A stretch of DNA of 64,000 nucleotides from Rhizobiaceae bacterium (GTDB lineage Bacteria > Pseudomonadota > Alphaproteobacteria > Rhizobiales > Rhizobiaceae), in assembly GCA_019635695.1 (NCBI GenBank), contig JAHBYZ010000010.1, forward strand, positions 53,307 to 117,306, written 5' to 3'. Below the pieces are notes generated by a model. That model saw only the letters and a list, made by a program, of their open reading frames with translations, was not told the origin of the DNA and searched no databases. Shown one piece after another: positions 28,459 through 36,394 of the stretch. Each line of letters opens with the position of its first letter. The stretch's first letter is position 1. The position numbers and the translations under genes are program-made.

Positions 28459-29103
28459 ATGAACGACAAGCCTGAAGACGAGCGCGTTGCCGAAGGCGCT
28501 GCGGCCGGGAAATGGGCCGGCGGCGACGCCGCGCAGGCGGCCGCCGAAGCGGTGGCCGGCGAGCTGAGCGCCGACTACGAGGCGCTGGTGCGCCTGATGA
28601 AGGAAAACGAGGAGCTGAAGGATGCGCGCCTGCGCGCCGCGGCCGAGATGGAGAATTTGCGCCGTCGTACCCAGCGCGACGTGGCCGACGCGCGTGCCTA
28701 TGCGGTGACCAACTTCGCCCGCGACATGCTTGGCGTCGCCGACAATCTGCGCCGCGCGCTGGACGCCATCCCGGCGGATGCGAAGGAGACGCCCGGAGTC
28801 GCGAGCCTCGCCGAGGGCGTCGACATGACGGAGCGGTCCATGCTCGCCGCGCTTGAGCGCCACGGCGTGAAGAAGATCGTGCCAGAAGGCGAGCGCTTCG
28901 ACCCGAATTTCCATCAGGCCATGTTCGAGGTGCCGAACCCGAACGTGCCGGCCAACACGGTCGTCAACGTCGTGCAGCCCGGCTATGTGATCGGCGACCG
29001 CGTTCTGCGGCCAGCCATGGTGGGCGTTGCCAAGGGCGGCCCGAAGCAGCCGGTGGAAGCGGAGCCCGGCCCGCCGAACGAGCTCTCCGAGAAAGACGCG
29101 TGA
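28459..29103 (+). CDS. grpE: Nucleotide exchange factor GrpE
   Basis: A 214-residue co-chaperone that releases ADP from DnaK. It has an alanine-rich N-terminal tail, a long coiled-coil ([26 protein letters not shown]), and a C-terminal beta domain with [47 protein letters not shown], the family signature. It follows hrcA after 98 bases and the two are a classic stress pair. The gap contains a CTTGAT-to-CGATAT pattern near 28392 that might be a second weak promoter. Confidence 0.96.
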   Translation: MNDKPEDERVAEGAAAGKWAGGDAAQAAAEAVAGELSADYEALVRLMKENEELKDARLRAAAEMENLRRRTQRDVADARAYAVTNFARDMLGVADNLRRALDAIPADAKETPGVASLAEGVDMTERSMLAALERHGVKKIVPEGERFDPNFHQAMFEVPNPNVPANTVVNVVQPGYVIGDRVLRPAMVGVAKGGPKQPVEAEPGPPNELSEKDA

Positions 29104-29112
29104 GCGGATTTA

Positions 29113-29130
29113 GGTAAGCCTGCGCTTACC
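29113..29130. terminator. Hairpin between the convergent grpE and marR-type genes
   Basis: GGTAAGC-CTGC-GCTTACC is a 7-base-pair stem with a 4-base loop. It begins 9 bases after the grpE stop and overlaps the TAA stop of the oppositely transcribed MarR gene. There is no T-run on either side, so it may be a weak bidirectional terminator or an RNA 3'-end stabiliser. Confidence 0.4.
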
Positions 29131-29581
29131 CGATCTTGCCCAGAAGCCGCGCCAGCGTCGCGGCTTCGCGCGCCGTCAGCGGCGCCAGCGTCTCGGCTGT
29201 GATCGCCCCCGCTTCGGTCAGCAGCGTCTCTATCGTCGCCCTTCCGGCGGGTGTCAGGCTCACCACCAGCCGGCGCCGATCCGAGCCGTGCTCCGTGAGA
29301 GCCACCAGCCCGCGTGTCTTCAGCCGGTCGATGACGCCCTTGATGGTGGCCGCATCCATCGCGACCATCTGGCCGAGCTGGTTCTGCGAGGTGTCGCCAG
29401 CTTCGGCGAGCTTGGCGAGGGCCGCGAACTGCGGCGGCGTCAGATCGGCGATGTGCTGCGCGAAGATGGAGAGGTGCCGCTGGTTGGCCTTGCGCAGCAG
29501 GAAGCCGACCTGCGAGTCGAGCCTGTAACCGCTCTCCTTCCCGGGCGACGTGTCGACCAGCTTGAGCGGAGCACGGCTCAT
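29126..29581 (-). CDS. MarR-family transcriptional regulator
   Basis: A 151-residue dimeric winged-helix protein. The recognition region reads TSQNQLGQMVAMDAATIKGVIDRLKTRGLVAL and the wing is SDRRRLVVSLTPAGRA, both canonical for MarR. It is the last gene of the six-gene Mo-hydroxylase operon, overlapping the DUF1185 gene by four bases (ATGA), so it is likely the local ligand-sensing repressor. The analogous MarR protein NicR of Pseudomonas putida controls nicotinate catabolism and responds to 6-hydroxynicotinate; whether this protein does the same is inference. A 16-bp dyad at 36334-36349 is a candidate target. Confidence 0.9.
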   Translation of the reverse strand: MSRAPLKLVDTSPGKESGYRLDSQVGFLLRKANQRHLSIFAQHIADLTPPQFAALAKLAEAGDTSQNQLGQMVAMDAATIKGVIDRLKTRGLVALTEHGSDRRRLVVSLTPAGRATIETLLTEAGAITAETLAPLTAREAATLARLLGKIG

Positions 29582-30162
29582 CTGAGCCCGTCCTCGCCCT
29601 TGACCTGGTCCGCCTCCAGCCCGCCCATGCGCGAGTGCACGCGCCCGCCGATCATCATGGCGATGACGAAGGCGATCTCGTCGGGCTTCGGCGCGTCCTG
29701 CACCATCACGGTCATCGTGTCGAAGTGGCTGCGCACGTAAGCCGCGTTGGCGTGACCGAGCGGCACGTCGATCGCCTGGCCCATGCCGCCCACCTTGAGC
29801 ACCCAGGGCACGATCGCCTTCGACTTCGCGATCCTGTCGCGCATGCCGTAGCCGCCCGGCACGCCCCACAACGCGCCGTGCTCGGCTTCGCCGGCCGAGC
29901 CGACCAGCGATGCCTTGCCGTAGCCGGTGATGGCGTTCGCGTCGCCGCCAAGCGCGGCGATCAGCCGGTCGGTAAGTTCCAGCGCTAGCGGGTTCAGGTC
30001 GTTCATCGCAGGCTGCAGATCCTCCGCATACCAGCCCGCGAAGGGGTTTTTTGCCACGCCCACTGCCGCGGCGCGACGTTGCGGCACGGCCGGAGCCGGC
30101 CCGCCGTCGTGGCGGATTTCCTCGCTGACGACGACGATCTTGCGGATCGGGAAATCAGGCAT
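29578..30162 (-). CDS. DUF1185 (AA_synth) family protein, function unknown
   Basis: A 194-residue protein of PF06684, often labelled 'amino acid synthesis family'. It begins PIRKIVVVSEEIRHDGG and contains WYAEDLQPAMNDLNPLALEL, the GYGKASLVGSAGEAEHGALWG segment and SHFDTMTVMVQDAPKPDEIAFV. A solved member was described as a variant of the Bacillus chorismate mutase fold. The invariant K, E, H and Y residues in the GKA..GEAEHGA stretch look like an active site, but no reaction is proven. It overlaps the UPF0280 stop by 8 bases and the MarR start by 4, so its role should belong to the same pathway. Confidence 0.88.
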   Translation of the reverse strand: MPDFPIRKIVVVSEEIRHDGGPAPAVPQRRAAAVGVAKNPFAGWYAEDLQPAMNDLNPLALELTDRLIAALGGDANAITGYGKASLVGSAGEAEHGALWGVPGGYGMRDRIAKSKAIVPWVLKVGGMGQAIDVPLGHANAAYVRSHFDTMTVMVQDAPKPDEIAFVIAMMIGGRVHSRMGGLEADQVKGEDGLR

Positions 30163-31039
30163 TCAGTTCCTCCAGTGTCCGCTCTCGCAAGGCAGGGTTG
30201 ATTGTGCTTATTCCGCATACCTTCGCTTCGCCCGCCAGGAATAGCGCGGCGCCCTCGATCAGCCCGCGGCGACGAAGGTCGTCGGCCACGCTTAGCCCGG
30301 CTTCGAGCGCCGCCGTGATCTCGTCAGCGGAGAGCCTGCCGACCTCGACCGTAACCTTCCGCTGACCGAGATCGCTGTCGGGTGCGAGTTCGCACGCGGG
30401 CTGTCGTTTCACCGCCGGATGCCCCGGCAAATCCACGGCGTTGGCGATCACTGTCGCCGCCGCGTCGGCCGCAGCGCCCGTTCGCGCCAGCACGGTCACC
30501 GCGTCGGCTATACCCAGCGAGAACGATCGTCCGCGCCAGCCGGATGTAGCGATGCCCCGCACCGGCGAGGCAGCGTCGATGGTGATGCGGTCGGAAAAGC
30601 CGTGGCCGGTGCCGGCGACCGCCGCGTTCATCGACTGTCCCGGCGCGAGATGGGTGGCGATGTCGCCGCCATCGTTGACATAGGCGCGATCCAGCGCGCG
30701 GCCGGTGATCATATCGGCCAGCATCTCGTCGGCGACCGCGCCGGCCACGGCCGCCATCGGCGTGAGGAAGTCACCGGCGAGCCGCGCGCAGGCGGCTTCC
30801 ATGCGCCGTGCGGTCGAGCCGGCGAAGCGGCGCAGTCTGCCGTGGGTCGACGGCCGCCGCAGCTCCGTCAGTTCCGTCACGAGTTCTTCGAGGATAGTTC
30901 GGAAACGATCCGCAGCCTGTTCGTACGCCGCCCGGACCTCGGCCGGCTCGCCGAACGCCTCGACGATCAGGTCGATCGGCCCGTGGTTCATGTGCAGCCG
31001 CCGGCCGTCCGGCAGCCAGGAGATCTGCGGCCCGTTCAC
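30155..31039 (-). CDS. UPF0280 family protein
   Basis: A 294-residue protein of the UPF0280 group. Family-like segments are LPDGRRLHMNHGPIDLIVEAFG at the start, DFLTPMAAVAGAVADEMLADMI in the middle, YVNDGGDIATHLAPG, and TSGWRGRSFSLGIADAVTVLA. The GGDIA and TSG..SLGIADAVTVLA elements are reminiscent of ApbE, the Mg-dependent FMN transferase, to which UPF0280 has been placed structurally close; I hold that link with moderate confidence. The GTG start at 31039 overlaps the upstream stop (GTGA). The frame stays open far upstream antiparallel to nothing real, but no fusion is implied. Confidence 0.88.
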   Translation of the reverse strand: MNGPQISWLPDGRRLHMNHGPIDLIVEAFGEPAEVRAAYEQAADRFRTILEELVTELTELRRPSTHGRLRRFAGSTARRMEAACARLAGDFLTPMAAVAGAVADEMLADMITGRALDRAYVNDGGDIATHLAPGQSMNAAVAGTGHGFSDRITIDAASPVRGIATSGWRGRSFSLGIADAVTVLARTGAAADAAATVIANAVDLPGHPAVKRQPACELAPDSDLGQRKVTVEVGRLSADEITAALEAGLSVADDLRRRGLIEGAALFLAGEAKVCGISTINPALRERTLEELNA

Positions 31040-32571
31040 CGCGTCCGCCTCAGCTGCGCCAAGGGCGGCCAGGCGGTCTCGCGCAGGGCCGGCTCGCGGC
31101 GCCGGTCGTTGAGATACTCGCCACCCCTCGCCAGCACGTCCTCGACGCTCCTGATCTCGTCGGCGTAGCCGCCGAGCGCGATGTAGTCGTCGCGCCTCAT
31201 GGTGAACTCGATGGGCGCGACCAGCGCCGGCGTCGGCACGTAGCCGAAGGCGTTGGCCGGCAGGCGCGTGACGTCGACCATCAAGGTAATGCCGCCACCC
31301 GGCCAAACATAGGCGGGTGCCCCGCCGACCGTGACGTAGGTCTGGCGGCGGTGCACGGAGCGCGTGAGGTTGACCGGATTCTCGGTGACGCCCGCACGCA
31401 GGCTGCCGCCCGCGCCGCCCATGAACAACACCGTGCACAGCGCCGGCTCGCAATTGTCCTCGATGAGTGTAACCGACTTGCGCAGCCGCTCCGGGAACGG
31501 CTTTTCGACCGGCTTCAGCGCGTCGTCCAGTTCGTAGTAGGCGAACTGTTCCCCGGTGGTGGACACCATCAGCAGTGACAGGCCCGGCCGGGCGCCCTTC
31601 TTCGCGTTCCAGTCCCCGAGGATCGCTAGCGGGTCGGTCAGCTGCGTTCCGCCCCAGCCGGTACCGGGTTCCGAGACCTTGAAATAGCGGCCGGGTGTCG
31701 AGCGCCGTCCCAGAATCTTGATTCCCGTATCCTCCCAGCCGAGCACCTTGCCGGCTTGATGCTCGGAAACCACGCCGGTTATGTGGTCGTCGACCACGAC
31801 GACTTCGTCCACCAGGCCGCGCCACTGGCTGGCAAACATGCCGATCGTGGCCGAGCCGCAGCCCACCCGCATGCGATGCTCGACGGCGCCGTCGATGACG
31901 GGGGCCGCGCCCGCCTGCACGATCAACGTCGAGCCGCCGTCGATGGAGAGTTCGACCGGCTCGCCATTGCAGAGCGCCAGCATGGTGTCGCAGGTGATCC
32001 GGCCTTCCGCCTTCGAGCCGCCGGTCAGATGGCGCACGCCGCCCAGCGACAGCATCTGCGAGCCGTATTCGGCGGTGGTGACATGGCCGACCGGCTCGCC
32101 CTGCGCGCGCACGATGGCTGTCTCGTCGCCGACATGGCGGTCGGTGTCGATCTTCACCTTCACGCCGCAGTAGGAGAAGATGCCCTCGGTCACCACCGTG
32201 ACGAGGTCGACGCCTTCGACCTCCTGCGACACGATGAACGGCGCCGGCTTGTAGTCGGGATAGGTGGTGCCGGCGCCGATGGCGGAGACGAAGCGGCGGC
32301 CGGTGTTGACCGGGTTGCCGTCCCAATCGTCCTGCCCCCTCTCGCCGGGAGAGAACTCCACCAGTGGCGTTCCGGCCTCGGCGGCAAATTCCAGCACGCG
32401 CACTGGGTCGCAGCGCACGATGCGCCCGCCGAAATTGCCGTAGCGGTCGCAGGCACCGCTGCGTCCCTCGGCGACGTAGCACATGACCGGGCAGGCGTCG
32501 CAGCGCAGCTTCTCTCCGGCCGGCTTTTCGGCCGTGGATGCAGGTTCGAAGCGCTCGACCAGTTCGTTCAT
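31036..32571 (-). CDS. 6-hydroxynicotinate reductase-like Fe-S protein
   Basis: A 511-residue protein that I match to the family annotated as 6-hydroxynicotinate reductase, which in Eubacterium barkeri reduces 6-hydroxynicotinate to 1,4,5,6-tetrahydro-6-oxonicotinate. Cysteines 24, 27, 31 and 41 (CDACPVMC then a later C in SGACDRYGNF) form a likely N-terminal [4Fe-4S] site. Glycine-rich segments (GIFSYCGVKVKIDTD, GCGSATIGMF, FMGGAGGSLRAGVTENP) follow. It lies between the Mo hydroxylase that could make its substrate and UPF0280, overlapping each by four bases. Family membership is fairly sure; the substrate is inferred. Confidence 0.75.
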   Translation of the reverse strand: MNELVERFEPASTAEKPAGEKLRCDACPVMCYVAEGRSGACDRYGNFGGRIVRCDPVRVLEFAAEAGTPLVEFSPGERGQDDWDGNPVNTGRRFVSAIGAGTTYPDYKPAPFIVSQEVEGVDLVTVVTEGIFSYCGVKVKIDTDRHVGDETAIVRAQGEPVGHVTTAEYGSQMLSLGGVRHLTGGSKAEGRITCDTMLALCNGEPVELSIDGGSTLIVQAGAAPVIDGAVEHRMRVGCGSATIGMFASQWRGLVDEVVVVDDHITGVVSEHQAGKVLGWEDTGIKILGRRSTPGRYFKVSEPGTGWGGTQLTDPLAILGDWNAKKGARPGLSLLMVSTTGEQFAYYELDDALKPVEKPFPERLRKSVTLIEDNCEPALCTVLFMGGAGGSLRAGVTENPVNLTRSVHRRQTYVTVGGAPAYVWPGGGITLMVDVTRLPANAFGYVPTPALVAPIEFTMRRDDYIALGGYADEIRSVEDVLARGGEYLNDRRREPALRETAWPPLAQLRRTR

Positions 32572-35390
32572 CGCCGCGCCTCCGCAATCGCCGCAAGCAC
32601 ACGGTCGGGCGTCGCCGGAAGCCGTGTCACCAGTGCTCCGGTGGCGTGGCGGATGGCGTTGAGAATAGACGGCGCGGTCGGGATCAGCACGTGTTCGCCC
32701 AGCCCCTTGGCGCCAAAAGGCCCCTCGGGATCGGGGACCTCGACAAGGATCGTCTCGATCTGCGGCACGTCGCCGATCGTGGGGATCAGGTACTCGTGCA
32801 GGTTCTCGGTGCGGCCGGGAACGTATTCCTCCATCAGCGCCATGCCGATGCCCTGCGCGATGCCGCCCTCGACCTGGCCGACGGCGAGCAGCGGGTTGAT
32901 GGCGCGACCGATATCGTGCGCGGCGGTGATCTTCAGCAGTTTCACCGTGCCGAGCCGCATGTCGACCTCGAGTTCGACGATCTGCGCGCCGTAGCCGTAG
33001 ACGGCATAGGGTTTGCCCTGCCCGTCGGCGTCGAGAGGGCGCGTGGGCGGATCGTAACTCTCTTCGGCGCGGAACACGTAGCCGTCTTCGCCGACCGCCA
33101 GCGTGGCGAGCTCGATGCGGCGCGAGGCCGCACCGTCACGGATCGTGACCGCCGCGCCGTCGAAAACTATCTGTGCGTCATCGCCTACGTTAGCGAAGCG
33201 CAGCAGGGTTTCGCGCAACGCGCGCCCGGCCTTTTCCGCCGCCTTGCCGGAGATGTAGGTCTGGCGCGAGCCGGATGTTTTGCCCGCGTCCGGGGTGAGG
33301 TGCGTGTCGCCGTAGACGAACGAGAAGGCCGACAGCGGCACACCCAGCGCCTCCGCCGCGATCTGCGGGATCACCGTATTGGATCCCTGCCCGATATCGA
33401 CCGCGCCCTGGTGCATGACCAGCCGTCCGTCAGGCGTGACGCCGATGCGGATGGTCGAGGGGTTGGGAATGCCGGTGTTGCCACAGCCGTACCAGCACGA
33501 GGCGATGCCGACGCCGCGGCGGACGTGGCCGTCCCCCATATTGTGCGCCGCGGCCTCGGCAAGCGCGTTCTGCCAGCGGTTTTCCAGCGCGGTCAGGCAT
33601 TCGACCATGCCGACGCCCGACTCCATCACGTTGCCGCTCACGGTCGGCTGGCCGTTGCGCAGCGCGTTCTTCAGGCGGAAGGCGAGGCGATCCATGACGA
33701 GCTTGGCGGCAAGCTCGTCATAGAGCGTCTCCTGCATGACCGCCGCCTGCGGCACGCCGAAGCCGCGGAAGGCGCCGGAGATCGGCCCGTTGGTGTGAAC
33801 GGCTGCTGTCAGCGCGCGGTAGTTGGGCGTGAAATAGGGGCCGCTCGCGTGAACCGGCACGCGGTTGGCCACGGTCGGTCCCCAGCTGGCATAGGCTCCC
33901 GTGTTGAAGTCGCCCTCGAACACCATGCCGGTGACGCGGCCTTCCGCGTCGGCGCCGATGGTGGCGCGCATCGAGGCCGGGTGGCGCTTGGTAGTGGACG
34001 CCATCGATTCCTGCCGCGTGTAGATGAGCGCCGCCGGCCGCCCTGTCTTCAGCGCCACCAGGCCGATGAGCGGCTGCACCGACAGGTCGAGCTTCGAACC
34101 GAAGCCTCCGCCCGTGGCCGTCGGGACAATGCGCACCTTGTCGCGCGGCAGGCCGAGCACGAGCGCGGTGTCGTCGCGGTCCATCATGGGCGACTGCGTG
34201 CACGCCTTGATGACCAGCGTGTCGCCGTCCATGAAGGCGTGGCCTGCCTCGGGCTCGATATAGGCGTGTTCGACATAGGCAGTCTCGATGGCGCCGCTGG
34301 CGGTGACCTCCGACGCGGCGAGCGCTGCATCGGCATCGCCGCGCACCACGCGGCCGCGCGTGAGGATGTTGCCGGGGCGGTTGCCGTGCAGCTGGTCGAG
34401 AGCGCGACCCTCGGCGCAGGTGAGTGCGTGCGGAAGCGGTGTCCAGACGATCGGGAATTCGGCCGGTTTGAGGGCCTCCACCGCCTCGCGCTCGCCGGCG
34501 ACGATTGCCACCGCCTCGCCGCGGAAACGCGCGCGCCCCTGCGCCAGCGCCGGCTGGTCGGCGAAGGGCGGGATCACGCCGAAGGCGTTTTTCCCGGGGA
34601 TGTCTGCGGCGGTGAACACGGCGACGATGCCGGGATGGTCGCGGACGAACCCGTCGAGGTCGCCGAAGCTGAAATCGGCGTGCCAGTGCGGCGAGCGGAT
34701 CACCAGCACGGAGAGACAGCCGGCCGGTCGCTCGTCGGCGCCGAAGCGCTCGGTACCCAGCACCTTCGGCGGGCCATCGAGGCGGAGAGGGGAGGCGCCG
34801 ACGGGACCTTTAACCTCCCCCCTGTGGGGAGGGTCGGTTCGTAAGTCCGGGGTGGGGGGCGCGGCGTTTTCCGCATCCCCGCCCCGGTCGGCTTCGCTGA
34901 CCGACCCTCCCCGCAAGGGGGAGGGTATTGCGCTGACCACCGCCTCAACGATCTTGCGGTAGCCCGTGCAGCGGCACAGCACCCCGCCGAGCGCGTCGGC
35001 GACGGCCGCCTCGTCCGGATGCGGGTCGCGCTCCAGCAGCGCGGTCGCGGCCATCAGCATGCCCGGCGTGCAGATGCCGCACTGGGCTGCGCCGTGGCGC
35101 AGAAACGAGGCTTGTAGCGCCGACATGACCGCTCCGTCGGCGAGCCCCTCGACGGTCCGGACCTCCGCGCCCTCGACCTGTGCTGCCGGCACCATGCAGG
35201 CGCAGGCCGGCTCGCTGTCGATGAGCACCGTGCAGGCGCCGCAGTCGCCGGCATCGCAGCCGACCTTGGTGCCGCTGAGGCCGAGCCGGTCGCGCAGCAC
35301 GTTCGACAGGCGCGCCAGCGGCGGCGCGTTGACCGCGACGGGAGCGCCGTTGACACTGAAGGCAATGGGCGTGGCAGAGCGGATGTTCAT
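32568..35390 (-). CDS. Molybdenum hydroxylase (xanthine dehydrogenase family), fused [2Fe-2S] and Mo-binding subunit
   Basis: A 940-residue fusion. Residues 1-150 are the two-cluster ferredoxin part: C45, C50 and C53 in GCDAGDCGAC, then C104/C107 in CGICTPG and C139/C141 in CRCTGY. Residues from about 195 form the molybdopterin-binding subunit, with FGVIPPF, GGGFGSKLD, GAFRGFGVPQA and the active-site glutamate region GGIAQGIGMALMEE. Such enzymes hydroxylate N-heterocycles or purines with water. Residues 156-192 are encoded by an inserted palindromic repeat. It overlaps the FAD-subunit gene and the reductase gene by four bases each. Nicotinate or a related ring is my inferred substrate. Confidence 0.92.
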   Translation of the reverse strand: MNIRSATPIAFSVNGAPVAVNAPPLARLSNVLRDRLGLSGTKVGCDAGDCGACTVLIDSEPACACMVPAAQVEGAEVRTVEGLADGAVMSALQASFLRHGAAQCGICTPGMLMAATALLERDPHPDEAAVADALGGVLCRCTGYRKIVEAVVSAIPSPLRGGSVSEADRGGDAENAAPPTPDLRTDPPHRGEVKGPVGASPLRLDGPPKVLGTERFGADERPAGCLSVLVIRSPHWHADFSFGDLDGFVRDHPGIVAVFTAADIPGKNAFGVIPPFADQPALAQGRARFRGEAVAIVAGEREAVEALKPAEFPIVWTPLPHALTCAEGRALDQLHGNRPGNILTRGRVVRGDADAALAASEVTASGAIETAYVEHAYIEPEAGHAFMDGDTLVIKACTQSPMMDRDDTALVLGLPRDKVRIVPTATGGGFGSKLDLSVQPLIGLVALKTGRPAALIYTRQESMASTTKRHPASMRATIGADAEGRVTGMVFEGDFNTGAYASWGPTVANRVPVHASGPYFTPNYRALTAAVHTNGPISGAFRGFGVPQAAVMQETLYDELAAKLVMDRLAFRLKNALRNGQPTVSGNVMESGVGMVECLTALENRWQNALAEAAAHNMGDGHVRRGVGIASCWYGCGNTGIPNPSTIRIGVTPDGRLVMHQGAVDIGQGSNTVIPQIAAEALGVPLSAFSFVYGDTHLTPDAGKTSGSRQTYISGKAAEKAGRALRETLLRFANVGDDAQIVFDGAAVTIRDGAASRRIELATLAVGEDGYVFRAEESYDPPTRPLDADGQGKPYAVYGYGAQIVELEVDMRLGTVKLLKITAAHDIGRAINPLLAVGQVEGGIAQGIGMALMEEYVPGRTENLHEYLIPTIGDVPQIETILVEVPDPEGPFGAKGLGEHVLIPTAPSILNAIRHATGALVTRLPATPDRVLAAIAEARR
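34814..34924. repeat. 111-bp palindromic repeat inserted in frame in the Mo-hydroxylase gene
   Basis: The ends are 24-base inverted arms (34814-34837 and 34901-34924) differing at two positions; each arm is itself a small hairpin of the form CCTCCCC..GGGGAGG followed by GTCGG. The interior has GGGGTGGGGG and CCCCGCCCCGG stretches. It looks like the dispersed intergenic palindromic elements of Rhizobiales. Its length is exactly 37 codons, and it encodes a proline/glycine-rich linker (PSPLRGG...PPHRGEV) without breaking the frame. Confidence 0.8.
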
Positions 35391-36244
35391 GCCGCCCGCT
35401 CCACTGGATCGGCCGCGACCGCGCGTGCGATCGCGCGTGCGACGATTTCGCGGGCCGCCTCGCGTCGATAGGCTGCACTGGCGCGCACATCGTCGATGGG
35501 CGAGAGTGAGGCGAGGTGGCGGGGCTCTACCGCTCGTGCCAGCGTCGCGTCAGCAGGACGGCCGACGAGAGCCGTTTCCAGTTCCGTCAGCCGCATCGCC
35601 ACGGGCGAGCAGGAGCCGACGGCAATCGCCGCCGCCTCGACGTTGCCGGAAGCGTCGACGGCAATCCGTGCCGCGACCATGGCGATGGAGATGACGAGAT
35701 AGCGCCGTGCGCCAAGCTTTTCGAAGGCGGAGCGGCCGGTGCCGGCGGCCTTGGGGACGCGGATCGCGGTTACCAGCTCGTCGGCGCCGAGCGCCGTCTT
35801 GCGGTTGCCGAGGATGAAATCCGACAGCGGCTGGCGGCGGCTGCCGCGCACCGACGCGATCTCGACCTCGGCGCCGAGCGCCAGCAAGGGCGGCACGCCG
35901 TCCGCCGCGGGCGAGGCGTTGCAGAGGTTACCGGCGATGGTGGCGCGGTTCTGCACCTGCACCGAGCCGACCTCACGCGCCGCCTGCCTGAGCGCGTCGA
36001 AAGCCGGCGGCAGTTCGGTGCGCACGATGTCCGTCCAGGTCGTCGTCGCGCCGATGCGCCAGCCATCCGCGCCGGTCTCGATGCCGCGCAGGCCGGCGAC
36101 GGCCGTGATGTCGAGCACGTCATCCTCGATCGGAGCCGCGCCTTGCGCCGGATAGAAGTCGGTTCCGCCGGCGATCACGCGCCAGCGGCCGCCGGCCCTC
36201 AGGGCAAGCGCCTCGTCGAGCGAACGCGGTCTGGCGTAGCGCAC
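35387..36244 (-). CDS. Molybdenum hydroxylase FAD-binding subunit (CoxM-like)
   Basis: A 285-residue FAD subunit that passes electrons from the Fe-S clusters to its acceptor. I choose the GTG at 36244, giving MRYARPRSLDEALAL, the standard family N-terminus. A TTG further up at 36316 would lie upstream of the likely transcription start. FAD-binding loops are visible as VIAGGTDFYP and TIAGNLCNASPAADGVPPLLALGA. It is first in the operon: FAD subunit, Mo subunit, reductase, UPF0280, DUF1185, MarR. Its stop overlaps the next ATG. Confidence 0.9.
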   Translation of the reverse strand: MRYARPRSLDEALALRAGGRWRVIAGGTDFYPAQGAAPIEDDVLDITAVAGLRGIETGADGWRIGATTTWTDIVRTELPPAFDALRQAAREVGSVQVQNRATIAGNLCNASPAADGVPPLLALGAEVEIASVRGSRRQPLSDFILGNRKTALGADELVTAIRVPKAAGTGRSAFEKLGARRYLVISIAMVAARIAVDASGNVEAAAIAVGSCSPVAMRLTELETALVGRPADATLARAVEPRHLASLSPIDDVRASAAYRREAAREIVARAIARAVAADPVERAA

Positions 36245-36316
36245 CAGGTTCCCACTCCGGCCTTCTTCCGTCCTGGCTTGATTGCTCGGAGGCGGGCCAA
36301 ATTCATTGGTATGCAA

Positions 36317-36344
36317 ACGATATCACCGGGGCGCGGCTTGTCAA
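36317..36344 (-). promoter_or_regulatory. Promoter of the Mo-hydroxylase operon
   Basis: On the minus strand a perfect -35 TTGACA (36344-36339) is separated by 16 bases from TATCGT (36322-36317). Transcription would begin near 36310, leaving a leader of about 65 bases to the GTG at 36244. The -35 box lies inside the dyad at 36334-36349. Confidence 0.55.
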
Positions 36345-36349
36345 AGCCG
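36334..36349. promoter_or_regulatory. 16-bp dyad in the divergent pncA / Mo-hydroxylase spacer (candidate operator)
   Basis: CGGCTT-GTCA-AAGCCG is a perfect dyad with 6-base arms. It covers the -35 box of the minus-strand operon and also a TTGTCA that could serve pncA on the plus strand. One repressor bound here could shut off both directions. The operon's own MarR protein is the obvious candidate, by inference only. Confidence 0.45.
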
Positions 36350-36394
36350 GCGATTTCCGATGTGCTCACACCTGCTTGAACGAAGGAGATGCCC

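Noticed and set aside
30155..32602. Possible fusion of UPF0280 with a long N-terminal extension (815 codons open in one frame)
   Set aside because: The upstream part is an out-of-frame reading of the reductase gene. The GTG at 31039 overlapping the reductase stop gives the normal UPF0280 length.
32538..34844. A 768-codon plus-strand frame across the Mo-hydroxylase gene
   Set aside because: Antisense to a gene with clear cofactor motifs; the translation is compositionally biased and has no family features.
36246..36316. Upstream TTG start for the FAD subunit
   Set aside because: It would add 24 residues not typical of the family, and the TTG abuts the predicted -10 box upstream of the likely transcription start.
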